From contig CAYLNH010000055.1 in NCBI GenBank assembly GCA_964384625.1, positions 1-31,990 of the forward strand: a stretch of DNA of 31,990 bases, read 5' to 3'. This stretch comes from CAYLNH01 sp964384625 (GTDB lineage Bacteria > Verrucomicrobiota > Lentisphaeria > JABSQK01). Made by a program: the position numbers and the translations under genes. The notes under the pieces were generated by a model. The model was not told where the DNA came from and did no database searches. It saw nothing but the letters and a program-made list of their open reading frames with translations. This document shows positions 11,466 to 18,840 of the stretch, piece after piece (the stretch's first letter is position 1; every line of letters starts with the position of its first letter).

Positions 11466-11517
11466 GAATTGGTTGTTTTGATCAAGAATTGGTTGTTGTC
11501 TCCTGTAAATGGCTGTT
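11466..11517. promoter_or_regulatory. Three direct repeats, 20-bp period: candidate AraC operator
   Basis: GAATTGGTTGTT occurs at 11466-11477 and 11486-11497, and a diverged third copy TAAATGGCTGTT lies at 11506-11517, each exactly 20 bp apart. AraC-type proteins often bind direct repeats with about two-helical-turn spacing. A fair -10 box TATTAT at 11567-11572 lacks a good -35, as expected for an activated promoter of the GH4 gene. The site is placed by pattern only. Confidence 0.55.
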
Positions 11518-11593
11518 TTTATTAAGTTTTTCAAGGAGAGCACCCGCTTTTCCTGGTCAAACATTGTATTATCGGCAGAACAGGAGCGTGACT

Positions 11594-12907
11594 ATGAAGG
11601 TCGTGATTATTGGGGCAGGCAGTACGTTCGGCAGTCGGTTGTCGGTGGATATCCTCTCGCGCGAAGCATTGGAACCCGGCTGCACCATTGCGTTGTGCGA
11701 TACTGACGCGAAAAAACTGAAAACTGTCCAGACCTACGTGCAGAAGGTGATCGACGGGAATGACCTGACGGCCACGGTCGCAGCGCACACGGACCGGAAG
11801 GAGGTCCTGAAGGACGCGGACTTTGTCGTCCTCGCCGTATCCATCGGCGGTCCGGCCTACTACGATGAGCCGTATGAATCGGAGATGAGCATTCCGAAGA
11901 AATACGGCGTGCTGCAGACGGTCGGCGATACGGTTGGCGCCGGCGGCGTCTTCCGCACCTTGCGTACGGCGCCGGAGCTGCTGGCGATGGTGGACGACAT
12001 CAACCGGTTGGCGCCGAATGCCACGATTCTGAATTACACCAACCCGATGGCGATGTTGACGTGGCTGTTGTCGGAACGGGCGAATGTCCCGGTGGTCGGG
12101 CTGTGCCACAGCGTCCAGGGCACGGCAAAGCAGTTGGCCGGCTTCATCAACGTGCCATATGAAGAACTCGGCTACTGGGTTGCCGGGATCAACCACATGG
12201 CGTGGTTCCTGGAGTTCGCCCACAACGGCGAAAACGCATACCCGCGGTTGTGGCAGGCAATGAACGATCCGGAGATTGTTGCGAAGCAACCCATTCGATT
12301 TGAGATCATGCGCGAATTCGGATATTTCGTGACGGAGAGCAGCCGCCACATGTGCGAGTACGTCCCGTGGTATCAGCATGACCAGGCGGCAATGCAGCAG
12401 TTCACGGACGTGACCAAGGGGATTAAGAACAGGCGTCAGGCCTGGTTTGAGGACATGGGCGTCAAGGCTTCGCAGGCGGACACGATCCAACTGGTGCGTT
12501 CGCATGAATACGCTTCCGGCATCATGGAGGCGAAAGTCACAAACAAGGCCTTCCGGTTTAACGGCAACGTCATGAACAACGGACTGATCACGAACCTGCC
12601 GCCGGGCTGCTGCGTCGAGGTCCCCTGCCTGGTGGACCGCCAGGGCGTGCACCCGTGCGCCGTCGGCAGCCTGCCGGCGCCGTGTGCAGCATTGAATCGG
12701 ACCAACATCAACGTACAGGAACTCGCGGTGGAAGCCGTGAGGCATCGCGACCGGCAGACGGCGTTCCAGGCCGTCCTGATGGACCCGTCGGTCAGCGCCA
12801 GGTTGTCCATCAAACAGGCGAAAGCCATGTTCGACGAGATGTGGGCCGCCGAAGGCAAGTTGCTGGACGAGTACAACAAGAAGAAACCGGTGCGCCTGAC
12901 GGCGTAA
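11594..12907 (+). CDS. Glycoside hydrolase family 4 (alpha-galactosidase/alpha-glucosidase type)
   Basis: A 437-residue GH4 enzyme, which cleaves glycosides through NAD-dependent oxidation at C3 with a divalent metal, normally in the cytoplasm. It starts with a dinucleotide fold (MKVVIIGAGSTFGSRL) and continues with NYTNPMAMLTW. Metal-site residues are in place: Cys171-His172 in GLCHSVQGT and Asn200-His201 in GINHMAWF. The CHS motif is typical of the alpha-galactosidase/alpha-glucosidase branch rather than the phospho-glucosidases. The ATG has AGGAG seven bases upstream. It is divergent from an AraC regulator, pointing to induction by a sugar. No transporter lies beside it, so the substrate must be guessed. 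Confidence 0.92.
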   Translation: MKVVIIGAGSTFGSRLSVDILSREALEPGCTIALCDTDAKKLKTVQTYVQKVIDGNDLTATVAAHTDRKEVLKDADFVVLAVSIGGPAYYDEPYESEMSIPKKYGVLQTVGDTVGAGGVFRTLRTAPELLAMVDDINRLAPNATILNYTNPMAMLTWLLSERANVPVVGLCHSVQGTAKQLAGFINVPYEELGYWVAGINHMAWFLEFAHNGENAYPRLWQAMNDPEIVAKQPIRFEIMREFGYFVTESSRHMCEYVPWYQHDQAAMQQFTDVTKGIKNRRQAWFEDMGVKASQADTIQLVRSHEYASGIMEAKVTNKAFRFNGNVMNNGLITNLPPGCCVEVPCLVDRQGVHPCAVGSLPAPCAALNRTNINVQELAVEAVRHRDRQTAFQAVLMDPSVSARLSIKQAKAMFDEMWAAEGKLLDEYNKKKPVRLTA

Positions 12908-12910
12908 AGG

Positions 12911-12930
12911 CAAACCTGCCTGCAGGCTTG
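12911..12930 (+). terminator. Weak hairpin after GH4 gene
   Basis: CAAACCTGC and GCAGGCTTG pair with one mismatch around a very short loop, four bases after the stop codon, followed by TCTT. A possible terminator; the tight loop and short T-run make it weak. Confidence 0.3.
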
Positions 12931-12933
12931 TCT

Positions 12934-13308
12934 TCAGTGGCGGCCGCGGTGGGAATGGTGGGAATGGTGCGAATTGGTTGACGGCTGCCGGCGGTTCTTC
13001 TTCAGCCAGTGGCTGCGGAGATTCATGATCTGCTCCTGACGTTCCCACTCGGCAGCATCGTACCCGGTGTCGTCGCCGGCGTCGGGATCGTCAGGGTCGG
13101 CAGCAACATGTTCTTCCGGCTCCTGATCCAGACTGGTGATGTGGTCGTACGTCTCCCGGCTGTACTGCCGCAGGCGATACATGTACTCATGCATCTGACC
13201 GTAGAGCCGGCCGACGTGGCGCAGGAACTTCGGCCAGTCATCCGGTTTCACGAACACGACGGCGGCAACCAGGATCAGGCAGATTTCCGTTAGGCCGATA
13301 GGCAGCAT
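12934..13308 (-). CDS. TatA/TatB-like protein with His-rich tail
   Basis: A 124-residue protein with the Hcf106/TatA layout: a short N-terminal span (GLTEICLILVAAVVFVKP), then the P-x-x-W-P hinge and an amphipathic helix (DDWPKFLRHVGRLYGQMHEYMYRLRQY). TatA and TatB usually have IGxxELLxI and FGPxxLPE at these places, so the match is clear but diverged. The rest is acidic (EPEEHVAADPDDPDAGDD) and ends in SHHSHHSHRGRH. The ATG has AAGGA eight bases upstream. No tatC is in the window, so it may be a paralog with its own partner. The hairpin cluster at 13431-13638 lies in its 5' region. Confidence 0.72.
   Translation of the reverse strand: MLPIGLTEICLILVAAVVFVKPDDWPKFLRHVGRLYGQMHEYMYRLRQYSRETYDHITSLDQEPEEHVAADPDDPDAGDDTGYDAAEWERQEQIMNLRSHWLKKNRRQPSTNSHHSHHSHRGRH
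12949..12975. repeat. Nonanucleotide repeat coding for Ser-His-His
   Basis: GGTGGGAAT twice and GGTGCGAAT once, in tandem. On the minus strand they are in frame and encode the SHHSHHSH tail of the TatA-like protein. Copy-number change would alter tail length without a frameshift. Confidence 0.85.
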
Positions 13309-13430
13309 GAAGGAGGTCCTTGTTTCTCAACGCTAACAATAGGCGAAAGCAGTCCAGAATGCAACGTTGCTGCCGGGCAAGTGGGGTTTGACGCGGCAGA
13401 GGATCTTGCCTCTAAATGACTCATTCACCT

Positions 13431-13638
13431 ACGGCACGAGGCCGTGGGAAGCTCCAGAAGGCCTTTCGCGGCAGGTGTCGCGACATGTGCCGCGAAAAGA
13501 TCCCCCCGGCACAGCCGGGGGAGTGTCAGCCTCCCTTCAGTTTCGCCGTCGCCCCCGACCTCCCGGAGCCAAAGGCGATGGTGGTGGCAGGTCGGCTGAA
13601 CTGAAGGGGATGCAGACACTCCCCAAGATGAGCTTGGG
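13431..13638. repeat. Cluster of overlapping hairpins in non-coding DNA
   Basis: This fills most of the 384-base gap 13309-13692. In order: ACGGC/GCCGT at 13431-13445; TTTCGCGGCA (13464-13473) with TGCCGCGAAA (13488-13497) around the coaxial palindrome TGTCGCGACA; CCCCCGGC-ACA-GCCGGGGG at 13503-13521; a long stem joining 13518-13543 to 13598-13624 (first ten pairs perfect) with inner arms CCGACCT (13555-13561) and AGGTCGG (13589-13595); and CCCAAG/CTTGGG at 13622-13638. The long stem shares bases with the hairpins on both sides, so these folds exclude each other. Confidence 0.75.
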
Positions 13639-13692
13639 CTTCTTCTCGGAGAGCAGAACCCCGAGCCCGGACCCGTTTCGCGGCGGGTGCAG

Positions 13693-14439
13693 CTATTCCC
13701 GTTCCCGCTTGTTCCTGCTGTCCGTGCTCTGGCCGTACCAGTCGAGAAAACGAACCTCAATGTTGGAGTCCTTGGCGGCCACGAGTTGCTTGAATTTCTC
13801 GATGTCACTCATTTTCGGGCGGCCGCGGTAATGGTAGGGATAGACAATCCCGGGCTTAAACTCGAGCACCGCGTCGGCCGCCTGTTCCACCGTCATCGTG
13901 TATGGCAGATTCATGCAGACAAAAGCGTGGTCGATATTCTTCAATGCACGCATCTCCGGGATGTCTTCCGTATCACCGGCGATGTACACGCGTTTGCCGG
14001 CAAGCGTCAGGATATATCCGTTGCCGACGCCTTTCGGATGGAACTTGCGGCGGTCCTTGGTCAGATTGTAAGCACCGATTGCCTCGATCTTGACGTCCTT
14101 CACGGTCTTGGTTTCGCCATTCTTCATGGTCACGCCGTAGCCGAGTTTATCGGTCACGATCTTCGGGCCGATGACGACAGTATCCGCAGTCTTCGCCGAC
14201 TTGATCAGATCGGGCGCCAGATGGTCGCCGTGGGCGTGGGTGATCAGTATCAGGTCGGGCCTGCCGTGTTTCGTGTAGCGATCGACGCCGACCGGATCCA
14301 CGAAGATCACCAGGTCGTCGGTTTTCAGAACAAATGATGCATGCTCCACAGCGATGAACGTCATCTTCCTGTCCTTCTTGTCGTCAGCCGTTCCCATCGT
14401 CAACATCCCGAGCGATAGTGTCAGCCACAGATACTTCAT
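13693..14439 (-). CDS. Exported metallo-beta-lactamase-fold hydrolase (UPF0173-like)
   Basis: A 248-residue metal-dependent hydrolase. An N-terminal signal peptide (MKYLWLTLSLGMLTMGTA) suggests export. The metal-binding motif HAHGDH is present at residues 68-73, preceded by VIFVDPVGV and LILITHAHGDHL. Later ligands are likely His in RKFHPKGVGNGYIL and Asp in AGDTEDIPEM, and a late His lies in YPYHYRGRP. This small form of the fold is usually annotated as an MBL-fold hydrolase of the UPF0173 type; the substrate is unknown. The ATG at 14439 has GGGAG six bases upstream; a longer in-frame start adds twelve residues before the signal and is rejected. The FloA-like fragment lies 228 bases upstream on the same strand. 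Confidence 0.85.
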   Translation of the reverse strand: MKYLWLTLSLGMLTMGTADDKKDRKMTFIAVEHASFVLKTDDLVIFVDPVGVDRYTKHGRPDLILITHAHGDHLAPDLIKSAKTADTVVIGPKIVTDKLGYGVTMKNGETKTVKDVKIEAIGAYNLTKDRRKFHPKGVGNGYILTLAGKRVYIAGDTEDIPEMRALKNIDHAFVCMNLPYTMTVEQAADAVLEFKPGIVYPYHYRGRPKMSDIEKFKQLVAAKDSNIEVRFLDWYGQSTDSRNKRERE

Positions 14440-14667
14440 TGCGTTCTCCCAGTTCGCGTTCCCTTGCTTGAACAATTCGCCAGCCTTCTACTGCGAGCCG
14501 TCAAACCTGCAATCTCAAGCAGTTCCAGCCGACGCCTGTCCCCAGGTATGTCCACTGGATATATTCTGCCGCAGCGGGTCGATAGTGTCGACTCTTGCCT
14601 CCTGCAGCGCCGGATCCGGATCTTCGCAGGGCCGGCAACTGGCTGGCGCGAATTGCCCCGGCCGGCA

Positions 14668-15030
14668 TCAGGACTGTTCCCGACTGCCCTCCGTTTCGCC
14701 TGCGAGAACACGTTCCGTCAACTGCGCCGGTGTCAGGCGCGCGTGAGAATTGGCCAGATAAAGGCGCTCCAGTTCATCGGCGGCAACGGTTACACCGCGC
14801 TCTTTCAGCGCAATCATTGTATCCACGATCAACCTCGGCGGCACCCGCCGCAGTTTCATGCCGATGAGAGTCACCAATAGAACCGGCACGCCGGCCAGCC
14901 GGGCGCGAATCCACAGGACGCCGAAATACAAAAACGGGAAAACAACGACAAGAGCGACAAAGAGAGTCAGCGCGACACAGACCAAAAGCAATGGATCGGC
15001 ATCGGCGCCCAGAGTCAGAAACGAAGCCAC
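14668..15030 (-). CDS. Short FloA-like (flotillin-like) N-terminal protein
   Basis: A 120-residue protein that matches only the N-terminal part of the flotillin-like protein FloA (UPF0365): a hydrophobic hairpin (DPLLLVCVALTLFVALVVVFPFLYFG), then RLAGVPVLLVTLIGMKLRRVPP and LIVDTMIALKERGVTVAADELERLYLAN, which follow the FloA order closely. FloA proteins are normally about 330 residues; the PHB-like and C-terminal oligomerisation parts are missing and are not found downstream in any frame. I chose GTG at 15030, with GGGAG eight bases upstream, since the first span begins soon after. It is either a functional short paralog or a remnant that kept its frame. Confidence 0.7.
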   Translation of the reverse strand: MASFLTLGADADPLLLVCVALTLFVALVVVFPFLYFGVLWIRARLAGVPVLLVTLIGMKLRRVPPRLIVDTMIALKERGVTVAADELERLYLANSHARLTPAQLTERVLAGETEGSREQS

Positions 15031-15359
15031 AGTTCTTTCTCCCGGTTCCAAGTTATCGCAAACGGCAGGTCCTTGATGAACTTGCAGCACACATCCTTTT
15101 GCGGCAAGTCAAAGTTGACGCGGAACACGGTACGCGGTGGGACCCGAAGCCCGATGAACCGGGCTGATATTTCCCAGCTCAATCACTGCCGGACGATCGG
15201 ACTCGCCGGCTTGAGGGTAAGCTTGACGGTTTCGCTTTCCGCGTCGAAAAGACGGCTGCGGACGAGTTCAAAAATGCCCTGCTGCTGTCTCGTGCGATAG
15301 AATTTGCACGACGACACACTAGCTTTGAGAAACGTTAAGCGTGTCGAAAGGACCTCCCT
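15031..15359. other. Non-coding gap between FloA-like and sulfatase genes
   Basis: A divergent spacer of 329 bases. It holds the upstream region of both genes. On the minus strand 15183-15270 could encode FELVRSRLFDAESETVKLTLK, which has a protein-like look, but no complete gene can be drawn. No clear promoter or repeat stands out. Confidence 0.4.
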
Positions 15360-16748
15360 ATGGCTGAGCAACCAAACATCATTCTGATTGTTACTGAACA
15401 GCATCGCGGCGACTGTCTGAGTATCGACGGACATCCGGTGCTGCTGACACCGAACCTGGACAGCATCGCCGGCGCCGGCGCGCGGTTCCCCCGCGCGTAT
15501 ACGACCTGCCCCACCTGCATTGCCGCCCGCCGCAGCATTCTGTCCGGACAATACCCGCCGACCCACGGCATAGTCGGTTATCGGGACGGGCTGGAATGGG
15601 ACGCACCGACGACGCTGCCGCAGGCGCTGGGAGAAGCCGGCTACCACACGTACCAGGCCGGCCGCAGTTGGCACCAGTGTCCGAAGGACAAGCGCTACGG
15701 TTTCGATCATATGGTCAACATCGATCGCTACCACAAATGGCTGGCGCGCGTGGCCCCCGAGTCCGGCGGCTGGCGCGGCAGCGGCGTGATGAACAACGAC
15801 TACACCGCCCACCCATGGCCGTTGCCGGAGTGGATGCACAGCACCAACTGGACCGTCGCGCAAGCGCTGGACTTCATGGAACACCGTGATCCGACGTGCC
15901 CGTTCTTTCTGACCGTGAACTTCATCGCGGCACACCCGCCACTGCAGGCGCCGACGCCGTATTACGAGCGCTACCTGCGCACCGGCGTGCCGGACCCGCA
16001 TATCGGCGATTGGGCCGAGCCGCCGGACAACAGCGGGCGGGGACTGGATGTCGGCAGCCTTCACGCCCAGCTCGAGGGCGAGAAACTGCTGGCCGCTCGC
16101 GCCGGCTACTACGGTTTGATCAACCACCTTGACGACCAGATCCGGCGACTGCTCTATCCCGCCGTCAGCGGCATCGACTGGGACAACACGATCGTCATGC
16201 TCACCAGCGATCACGGCGAAATGCTGGGCGATCACTATCGCTGGCACAAGCTGATGCCCTACGAAGGCGCCGCCCGCATCCCGCTGATGATCCGGGCGCC
16301 GCAGCGCTTCGGAATCAACGCCGGCACGGTCATCGACGAAGTAGTCTCGCTCGAAGACGTCATGCCGACGCTGCTTGAGATGGCGGACGTGCCGATTCCC
16401 GAGACCGTCGAAGGCAAAAGCCTGTTGCCGGCGCTGCAGGGGAGAACCGGCACCATCCACGAATGGCTGCACCTCGAACATTCGCCGTTCCACCAGACCT
16501 TGACCAACGGCGTCGAAAAATACGTCTGGTTCGTGCAGGACGGCACCGAGCAGCTCTTTGATCTCGACGAGGACCCGCATGAACTGCACGACTACAGCAG
16601 CGACCGCCCCGAGCGCACGGCCTACTGGCGTGACCTGCTGGTCGAAGAACTGCGGGACCGGCCGGAAGGATTTACGGACGGCAAACAGCTCGTCCCCGGC
16701 GTCGAGTATCCGCCGGCAATGCCGCATGCCTTGCCGCAAAAATCTTGA
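15360..16748 (+). CDS. Sulfatase (type I, alkaline-phosphatase superfamily)
   Basis: A 462-residue sulfatase that would hydrolyse sulfate esters using formylglycine made from Cys53 in the motif C53-I-A-A-R57 (the CxAxR variant of CxPxR). The N-terminal metal motif is VTEQHRGDCL, with Glu in place of the usual Asp after Thr, and the later metal motif is the canonical TSDHGEMLGDH. There is no signal peptide, so the enzyme is probably cytoplasmic, as in choline-sulfatase-like members. The ATG is preceded by AAAGGA. Formylglycine formation needs an anaerobic or FGE-type maturase, which is not in the window. The substrate is probably a sulfated sugar or small organic sulfate. Confidence 0.92.
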   Translation: MAEQPNIILIVTEQHRGDCLSIDGHPVLLTPNLDSIAGAGARFPRAYTTCPTCIAARRSILSGQYPPTHGIVGYRDGLEWDAPTTLPQALGEAGYHTYQAGRSWHQCPKDKRYGFDHMVNIDRYHKWLARVAPESGGWRGSGVMNNDYTAHPWPLPEWMHSTNWTVAQALDFMEHRDPTCPFFLTVNFIAAHPPLQAPTPYYERYLRTGVPDPHIGDWAEPPDNSGRGLDVGSLHAQLEGEKLLAARAGYYGLINHLDDQIRRLLYPAVSGIDWDNTIVMLTSDHGEMLGDHYRWHKLMPYEGAARIPLMIRAPQRFGINAGTVIDEVVSLEDVMPTLLEMADVPIPETVEGKSLLPALQGRTGTIHEWLHLEHSPFHQTLTNGVEKYVWFVQDGTEQLFDLDEDPHELHDYSSDRPERTAYWRDLLVEELRDRPEGFTDGKQLVPGVEYPPAMPHALPQKS

Positions 16749-16752
16749 TCCG

Positions 16753-16788
16753 CCTCAAACTTATGTAAAGTTGATATTAACTTTGAGG
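16753..16788. terminator. AT-rich inverted repeat after sulfatase
   Basis: CCTCAAACTTA (16753-16763) and TAACTTTGAGG (16778-16788) are inverted copies with one mismatch, starting four bases after the sulfatase stop. No T-run follows. It could end sulfatase transcription or be an operator for the next gene. Confidence 0.4.
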
Positions 16789-16822
16789 CAAATTGTAACG
16801 ATGGCCCCGCGAAAAAACTCAT

Positions 16823-16852
16823 TTGCCAAACCATGAGGTTGTGGTCTATATT
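16823..16852 (+). promoter_or_regulatory. Candidate sigma-70 promoter
   Basis: TTGCCA (16823-16828), 18-bp spacer and TATATT (16847-16852), just upstream of the gene at 16900. The transcript would begin near a small hairpin with stem CGCCCG/CGGGCG and loop TTCG (16871-16886) before the ribosome site. Confidence 0.5.
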
Positions 16853-16899
16853 ACGATCCACAAGCGAAGCCGCCCGTTCGCGGGCGCTTGGAGGCCTTT

Positions 16900-17535
16900 A
16901 TGAAGAAGCTTCTTGCCTGGGTTATACTGCTCGGTGGTGCCAGTGGCGTGGCGTACATGGCTCTCGACGGCAGAATTCCCGGAATCGATATCGCCGCCCA
17001 GGGCAATGGCGGCATTCACGACCCCCACAACGGCGGATCCAACGCGCCGGGCGCCAACGCGCCCAGACGGCCGACGGTCAATGTTTCCGTGTCCAGTGTT
17101 GAGGACAAATCCGTCATCCACAAAAAACTGCGGAAACGGACCGAGTTCATGATCTCCGGCCTGACGGTTGAGGGCACGTTGCGCAACGATCATTTCGAGT
17201 TGATCGGCGACGACGGCGACCGCTACGCCGCCTTTGGCTTTGTCATCTACCGCAAGGCCAACGGCGAATGGAAACGTTCCGATGTCGACGTGAAGTCGCC
17301 GCGGCAGATGGTGATGTTCAGCCGGACGGCCAGCGGCATTACCCGGTCCATATACACCGAAGGTACGGTCGACGTCGACAAGGATCAGGCCATTGTGCTC
17401 TTCTTCTCCGGTTCCGGACTGACGGGCAAGCTCAGCTATCAGGCCGAGCAGATGCGCGCCAATTACGTCGTGGAAGCTCCTCCGGACGAGAAAGCGGAGA
17501 CGGCGGGAACCGTCGAAGCACCGAAAGCGAAGTAG
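16900..17535 (+). CDS. Exported or anchored protein of unknown function
   Basis: A 211-residue product with an N-terminal hydrophobic segment (KKLLAWVILLGGASGVAYMAL), a Gly/Asn/Pro-rich linker at about 30-55, a central region with alternating hydrophobic residues that looks beta-rich (TEFMISGLTVEGTLRND, YAAFGFVIYRK, DQAIVLFFSGSGLTGKLSYQ) and a low-complexity Glu/Ala/Pro tail. I recognise no family. The ATG at 16900 has GGAGG five bases upstream; a TTG twelve bases earlier is inside that ribosome site and is rejected. It stands alone between a sulfatase and a convergent aminotransferase, with its own candidate promoter. Confidence 0.7.
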   Translation: MKKLLAWVILLGGASGVAYMALDGRIPGIDIAAQGNGGIHDPHNGGSNAPGANAPRRPTVNVSVSSVEDKSVIHKKLRKRTEFMISGLTVEGTLRNDHFELIGDDGDRYAAFGFVIYRKANGEWKRSDVDVKSPRQMVMFSRTASGITRSIYTEGTVDVDKDQAIVLFFSGSGLTGKLSYQAEQMRANYVVEAPPDEKAETAGTVEAPKAK

Positions 17536-17544
17536 TCCGGTCCC

Positions 17545-18669
17545 CTACCCCAGCAGTGTTCTTAATGCTGTAACCAAGCGCTCCACATTCTCGTCGCGCG
17601 CCGCATGCCCCATCAGTCCGACGCGCCAGATCTTCCCGGCCAACGGTCCCAGCCCGGCGCCGATCTCGATGGCCTGCTCCTGCAGCAGCCGCTGCCGGAT
17701 CGCTGCTTCGTCGACGCCGGTCGGGACTTTTACGGCGTTCAGCATCGGCAGGCGGCACTCGGGAGCGACCAGCATCTCCAACCCCAACGCCTCCAGCCCG
17801 GCGACCAGGGCTTCGTGCGCGGCCTGATGGCGCTGCCATACGTGCTCCAGACCTTCGTCAAGGACCTCCTTGAGCGCCGCGTGCAACGCGTACAGCATGT
17901 TGATCGGCGCCGTATGGTGGTAGGCCCGCTTCGCGCCGGTCCAGTAGTTGATGATCAGCGTCAGATCCAGATACCAGTTCGGCACTTTGTTCCGGCGATT
18001 GGTCAGTTTCGTCACGGCGCGATCCGACAGACTGACCGGCGCCAGGCCCGGCGGGCACGACAGGCATTTCTGTGTACCGCTGTAGACTGCATCCATGCCC
18101 CAGGCATCCGTTTCCACCGGCATGCCGCCCAGACTTGTCACAGTGTCGACCAGGAACAAGGCGCCGTGCTCGCGCACCAGTCTGCCGATGTCAGCCACGG
18201 GGCTGACCACGCCCGTCGACGTCTCCGCATGAACCACTGCGACCAGGTCGTAGTCGGCTTTTTCCAACTGCGCCTTGACCGCCGCCGGTTCCACCGGCAG
18301 GCCCCACTCGAATTCGAGTGCATCAACGTCGGCCCCCAGGCGTTGGGCCACATCCTGCATGCGCCTGCCGAAGACGCCGTTGATCAGCACCAGCGCCTTG
18401 TCACCGGGCTCCACGAGATTCACGAAACAGGTTTCCATGCCGGCCGATCCCGTGCCGGACATGGGCATGGTCAGTTTCTTGTCGGTCCGCATCACGGCTT
18501 TGAGTTGCTCACGAATCTCATCCATGATCGCGATAAACCGCGGATCCAGATGCCCGATCGTCGGTTGCGCAATGGCGCGATAGACACTCGGCGGCACACA
18601 GGACGGCCCCGGTCCCATCAACAGTGTTTCGAAAGCGGCGGTCGGCGCCGCGACAGCGGTCTGCTTCAT
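17545..18669 (-). CDS. Class V aminotransferase, alanine-glyoxylate/serine-pyruvate type
   Basis: A 374-residue PLP enzyme of the AGXT family, which moves the amino group of alanine or serine to glyoxylate or pyruvate. Family motifs are clear: LLMGPGPSCVPPSVYRA at the start, GTGSAGMETCFVNLVEPGD, the PLP-facing Asp in LVDTVTSLGG and the Schiff-base lysine Lys201 in SGTQKCLSCPPGL. Length is normal. Two ATGs lie in tandem; I use the second (18669), which has AGGAG seven bases upstream. It shares an AT-rich divergent region of about 170 bases with the GntR gene, so that regulator may control it. It converges on the exported protein with only nine bases between them. Confidence 0.92.
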   Translation of the reverse strand: MKQTAVAAPTAAFETLLMGPGPSCVPPSVYRAIAQPTIGHLDPRFIAIMDEIREQLKAVMRTDKKLTMPMSGTGSAGMETCFVNLVEPGDKALVLINGVFGRRMQDVAQRLGADVDALEFEWGLPVEPAAVKAQLEKADYDLVAVVHAETSTGVVSPVADIGRLVREHGALFLVDTVTSLGGMPVETDAWGMDAVYSGTQKCLSCPPGLAPVSLSDRAVTKLTNRRNKVPNWYLDLTLIINYWTGAKRAYHHTAPINMLYALHAALKEVLDEGLEHVWQRHQAAHEALVAGLEALGLEMLVAPECRLPMLNAVKVPTGVDEAAIRQRLLQEQAIEIGAGLGPLAGKIWRVGLMGHAARDENVERLVTALRTLLG

Positions 18670-18794
18670 CATGGGTCTCCTGGTTCTGTCTGCCGGCCCG
18701 GGTCCCGGCTTGATATTTCGGCATACATAATCCACTCATCATATCAGTTTTCAAGGCGTTTTATACTTAATTCAGCAAAAACAGTCTCGGACAT

Positions 18795-18823
18795 TTGACA
18801 AGTGGTAATATAAGTTATTTAGT
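18795..18823 (+). promoter_or_regulatory. Candidate promoter for GntR-family gene
   Basis: A perfect -35 box TTGACA lies at 18795-18800; the best -10 at 17-bp spacing, TTTAGT (18818-18823), is poor. The stretch between holds AGTGGTAATATAAGTTA, which could be an operator. GAGGTG, four to five bases before the ATG, is the ribosome site. Confidence 0.35.
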
Positions 18824-18840
18824 GCAGCAGAGGTGAACAT

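Noticed and set aside
11531..13048. A 505-codon open frame opposite the GH4 gene
   Set aside because: Its protein is rich in Arg, His and Val with no family pattern, while the plus-strand frame is a clear GH4 enzyme with a ribosome site.
13367..13831. Plus-strand open frame across the hairpin cluster
   Set aside because: The sequence is dominated by inverted repeats and runs into the antisense of the MBL-fold gene; no domain is visible.
15183..16739. A 518-codon minus-strand frame through the sulfatase
   Set aside because: It is the antisense of the sulfatase. Its last 40 codons look more protein-like, but no start or domain supports a gene.
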